A stretch of DNA of 64,000 nt, from positions 548,001-612,000 of the forward strand of contig NZ_CP091800.1 of the NCBI RefSeq assembly GCF_022024235.1. Reading direction: 5' to 3'. The notes under the pieces are model-generated. The model searched no databases and had not been told where the DNA came from. It saw only the letters and a program-made list of their open reading frames with translations. Both the position numbers and the translations under genes were made by a program. The DNA comes from Segatella baroniae B14. GTDB lineage: Bacteria; Bacteroidota; Bacteroidia; Bacteroidales; Bacteroidaceae. The number at the start of each line of letters is the position of its first letter. Positions within the stretch are counted from its first letter, which is position 1. Shown here piece after piece: positions 61,396-64,000 of the stretch.

Positions 61396-63276
61396 TTACC
61401 ATCCTTTTGGGCCTCTACCGGTATTACCGCCAAAACCACTCTGACCGTTACTGCTATAGGTGGAAAGGGATACGGTAGAACCGCCAGAAACCGATGCATC
61501 GAGTACTCCTGTACCGCCAAATATTTCAGTACCGCCAGATACGGTTACACCCGACTTGAGGGTTGGGGTAGAGGAGGCCGATACAACCATCGTAGTACCA
61601 CCACTAGAAGGAGTCTTAAAGGCGAAAGTTGTAGAACCATAAGTCATGGCATACCAAGTGTTCTTGCTCCATGAAGAAGTAGAGTAACAACTCTGACTCA
61701 AACTGGCACCCGACTCAAGTCCGCCGATAGCAACAAGGGTACCACCAGTAAGATATACTTTCTTTTGCGACTCAGAGTTGGCATCGACAGCCAGTTCTGG
61801 AGAAGAACTACCGTTGGCAAAGATTAGTCCGCCCTTAATATACAGATTACCATTAGCGTCTATACCGTCATTATTGGTAGAGCGTGCATAGACATATCCC
61901 CCATTAAACGTCATATCTTGCGATGAATTGATACCATCATCATAAGAATTGACAGTAACATAACCACCATTTACCTCTATGGTATTCTTGCTCTCGATAC
62001 CCTCAGCATTATAGCCGGACGTGGTAACATTGATGGTGCCACCACTGATAACGATTCCACCGGTAGAGGTATCACTGTCACCGGCCTTGATACCCTTGGC
62101 AGCACAGTAATAATCAGAACTGATATTATCCGTATTACCCGTATAAGCCTTGTTTTCAGTAGTACCATTATTATAATAGAGCGCACCGGTGGTAGTGACA
62201 TCTACAGTACCGCCAGTGGTCGTGAAGATACCATCACACTTGATACCGCGACCGCCGGAACCCGTTGCTTTCATCGTAACAGTGCCGCTGGTTATCGTAA
62301 TATCGCCATCAGCATTCAGACAAGATGTACCTTTGGCTTCGTTATCGTCACTGTCCCATGAACCACAGGCAGAAGAATTCACTGTAATCGTTCCGCCATT
62401 GATATAAGCATTACCGCTATCCTCATCTTCATGATCTGTCGTCTCACCAGAAGAAGTATCCCCATCAAGATCTACCTGAATGCCATCATCATTCGGATTA
62501 TTGATATGAAGAGAACCACTCTCCATAAGGAAATACTGGGCACAGTTGATACCATCGCCGCCAGCAGCACCAAGAACATTTATCGTTGCATTTTTCAAAG
62601 AGAAGTATTCGCCCGTCTTAATGGCATGTTTCAGATTACCCGTTACATTAAGCGTACCCTTCTGTTTAAACTCCGCATGCCCCTTAATATAAAGAGCACC
62701 CTTCTGCGAACCGCTGGCTGCATCGACAAGTGTATTTTCGGTACCCGTAATCACCTTCACGTTGATACGCTTACCATTCTGAATATGAACAGCTGCACCG
62801 GAATATACGGGGGTAACATTGGTAAGCGTAATACCATCGAGTTCGATAGTAGCTTTATAACTGCCCTCCATATAAAACTCGCCGTCGGTAGATGTACCGG
62901 TAAGATTATAGGTGATTTCACCCACATTATCGTCAACCTCCTCACTCTGAACCAGTTTGACATGGGCGCCGCTTATCGTAGGAACAATATATTTGGCAAT
63001 ATTTCCTGACACCTTGACCGAAGCCGAAGAACCAGAATAAGACACCTGAACCGTATTATCTGTCACTTCACTGTCGTCTACATAAATACGACTGACATCA
63101 GCCAGCGTAAATGACTTGTCGACAATCGTAAGTGTACTACCATCGGTATAATTCATTTCACCAGCCTGAGTTGCCGGAAACATATAGGTGGTATTGCCGA
63201 CGACTACATGAAGAGTCTGGGCTGAAAGATTTAATACCAGCAAAAGCAGGGATATAACGCATATTATTCTTTTCAT
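61396..63276 (-). CDS. Secreted Cthe_2159-type carbohydrate-binding beta-helix protein
   Basis: The protein has 626 residues with a signal peptide (to SAQ, residue 20). After a beta-rich N-terminal part, residues about 130-530 contain repeating turns such as GDGINCAQYFLMESGSLHIN, GRGIKCDGIFTTTGGTVDV, AEGIESKNTIEVNGGYVTVN and NDGIDANGNLYIKGG. This is the right-handed helix of the Cthe_2159 family, whose founding member binds polygalacturonate and resembles pectate lyases. The many G-D/E-G-I turns could bind calcium. The tail is glycine-rich (GFGGNTGRGPKGW). It shares a 4-base overlap with the gene upstream and extends the pectin theme of the window. Confidence 0.75.
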   Translation of the reverse strand: MKRIICVISLLLLVLNLSAQTLHVVVGNTTYMFPATQAGEMNYTDGSTLTIVDKSFTLADVSRIYVDDSEVTDNTVQVSYSGSSASVKVSGNIAKYIVPTISGAHVKLVQSEEVDDNVGEITYNLTGTSTDGEFYMEGSYKATIELDGITLTNVTPVYSGAAVHIQNGKRINVKVITGTENTLVDAASGSQKGALYIKGHAEFKQKGTLNVTGNLKHAIKTGEYFSLKNATINVLGAAGGDGINCAQYFLMESGSLHINNPNDDGIQVDLDGDTSSGETTDHEDEDSGNAYINGGTITVNSSACGSWDSDDNEAKGTSCLNADGDITITSGTVTMKATGSGGRGIKCDGIFTTTGGTVDVTTTGALYYNNGTTENKAYTGNTDNISSDYYCAAKGIKAGDSDTSTGGIVISGGTINVTTSGYNAEGIESKNTIEVNGGYVTVNSYDDGINSSQDMTFNGGYVYARSTNNDGIDANGNLYIKGGLIFANGSSSPELAVDANSESQKKVYLTGGTLVAIGGLESGASLSQSCYSTSSWSKNTWYAMTYGSTTFAFKTPSSGGTTMVVSASSTPTLKSGVTVSGGTEIFGGTGVLDASVSGGSTVSLSTYSSNGQSGFGGNTGRGPKGW

Positions 63277-63689
63277 TGTACAGCAACTTGAATAGATTTC
63301 TTGTTCGACTTGATAACATAAATTCCTTTGGTGAGAGCTTTCATCGCCTCTGTCTGCGATGCAAATTGACCGACATGAATACCGTTCATGGTATACACAT
63401 CTACTTTCTGTGACTCCGTATCCGAGCTAATGTCGCTGATACCCGTAGATGAATTGGAAAAATACATCTTGACTAAGTCAGCAAGTTGAAACGATTTTGT
63501 TTCTTCTGCATTCGTGACAGAGAGCGTAGACCCTGACACTGTCATGGATAAAGATGTGACTGACATGGTGGTAGAATTACCATTTTGGGTTAAAAAGGTT
63601 AGAAACGGAAACGTTGTTTCAGCCTTAGTGTTTTGGAAAAAGGTTAACATCAGAATACATGCACTGACGACCTTACTGAATTTTTTCAT
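63273..63689 (-). CDS. Small secreted protein with sorting-like C-terminal tail
   Basis: The protein has 138 residues with a signal peptide (to about TKA, residue 23). The middle (SLSMTVSGSTLSVTNAEETK, then SFQLADLVKMYFSNSSTG) resembles the N-terminal domain of the next protein, where LTIVDKSFTLADVSRIYVDD occurs. The end (KVDVYTMNGIHVGQFASQTE, then ALTKGIYVIKSNKKSIQVAVQ) is like Prevotella type IX-type sorting tails. It overlaps the next gene by 4 bases. It may act as a surface anchor or carrier for the beta-helix partner, which itself lacks such a tail; this is inference. Confidence 0.6.
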   Translation of the reverse strand: MKKFSKVVSACILMLTFFQNTKAETTFPFLTFLTQNGNSTTMSVTSLSMTVSGSTLSVTNAEETKSFQLADLVKMYFSNSSTGISDISSDTESQKVDVYTMNGIHVGQFASQTEAMKALTKGIYVIKSNKKSIQVAVQ

Positions 63690-63838
63690 AAGCGTATTTG
63701 TTATGTTAGATTGTACATTTCCCTCATGATAGGTAAGTTATCTCATGACACAACAAAATTACAATAAGCCCTTTGAGGTTACAATTATTTTCAGCAAAAG
63801 CTAAGTTTTCTTCAATAAACGCTCTGATTATTTGGATG

Positions 63839-64000
63839 TTACCAAATTGAAACTCTTACTATTTTGCCATCTTGTGGACAGCGTTGACAAAGGATGACAA
63901 GTGGCACTTCTACGGCTATGCGTATCTCCTTGCCTGTTTCCCAAGGAGTGAACGTTTGATAATCCAAACCTATCACTTCGTTGTCAGGAAACAGCGGCTT
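63839..64000 (-). CDS. C-terminal end of an unidentified protein, cut by the window edge
   Basis: A minus-strand frame open to the right edge reads PLFPDNEVIGLDYQTFTPWE, then TGKEIRIAVEVPLVILCQRC and PQDGKIVRVSIW before TAA at 63839-63841. The 53 visible residues show no motif that identifies a family. The region 63690-63838 between it and the next minus-strand gene should hold the promoter of that gene; no clear box was picked. Confidence 0.4.
   Translation of the reverse strand, partial: KPLFPDNEVIGLDYQTFTPWETGKEIRIAVEVPLVILCQRCPQDGKIVRVSIW

Noticed and set aside
1..64000. tRNA and rRNA genes
   Set aside because: No cloverleaf with a T-arm GTTCRAA pattern or ribosomal RNA-like sequence was seen on either strand by eye; a covariance scan was not possible.

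Overview
The window looks like a chromosomal segment of a gut or oral Bacteroidales bacterium, most likely Prevotella/Segatella. The evidence is AT-rich DNA, promoters of the Bacteroidetes type (TTG about 20 bases upstream of TAnnTTTG), SusC/SusD pairs, fimbrillin lipoproteins, DUF4957, DUF4861 and DUF5686 families, and secreted proteins with type IX-like C-terminal tails. All family names come from reading the translated sequence; no database search was run.

Layout. 1-4652: a compact three-gene fimbrillin operon. 4656-13213: an accessory graveyard with a SusC-type receptor relic, a cut-short tyrosine recombinase, an internally deleted YeiH transporter, two excisionase-like HTH proteins, an IS4-type element sitting in an older broken transposase, and a toxin-antitoxin-like operon (HTH-DUF3791, DUF3990 and a third small gene). 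13827-29062: a polysaccharide utilisation locus that appears aimed at pectin, with a DUF4957-type lipoprotein, a giant pectin methylesterase-pectate lyase fusion, an acyltransferase, a CE7 acetyl esterase, SusC, SusD, a TlpA-like protein and a DUF4861 protein. 29077-44416: an Rhs polymorphic toxin locus with orphan immunity cassettes, split by two identical tandem IS66 elements. 44658-51006: a plug-like secreted protein, then an AraC regulator and a C4-dicarboxylate transporter, periplasmic asparaginase, porin and aspartase, which together would convert asparagine to fumarate. 51092-60561: an AraC regulator, a DUF5686 outer-membrane protein, SbcC/SbcD and an Abi/HEPN protein. 60700-64000: one or two candidate small RNAs, a Cthe_2159-type pectin-binding beta-helix protein, a partner protein with a sorting-like tail, and the end of one more gene.

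The most interesting region is 29077-44416. An operon of three large genes (a secreted protein, an Rhs-like N-terminal partner, and an Rhs core protein with a 207-residue glycine-rich, hydrophobic tip) ends in a membrane immunity candidate overlapping the toxin by 4 bases. Downstream, the same 122-base leader, including a -10-type box and the start codon, recurs twice. Each time it is fused to a shred of Rhs core and toxin tip, followed by an intact putative immunity gene. One of these miniature Rhs frames has been split by a tandem IS66 dimer with a perfect 9-base target duplication, and removing the insertion restores a 65-codon frame that overlaps the next lipoprotein gene. The layout suggests a mechanism for keeping immunity genes expressed after the toxin has been replaced.
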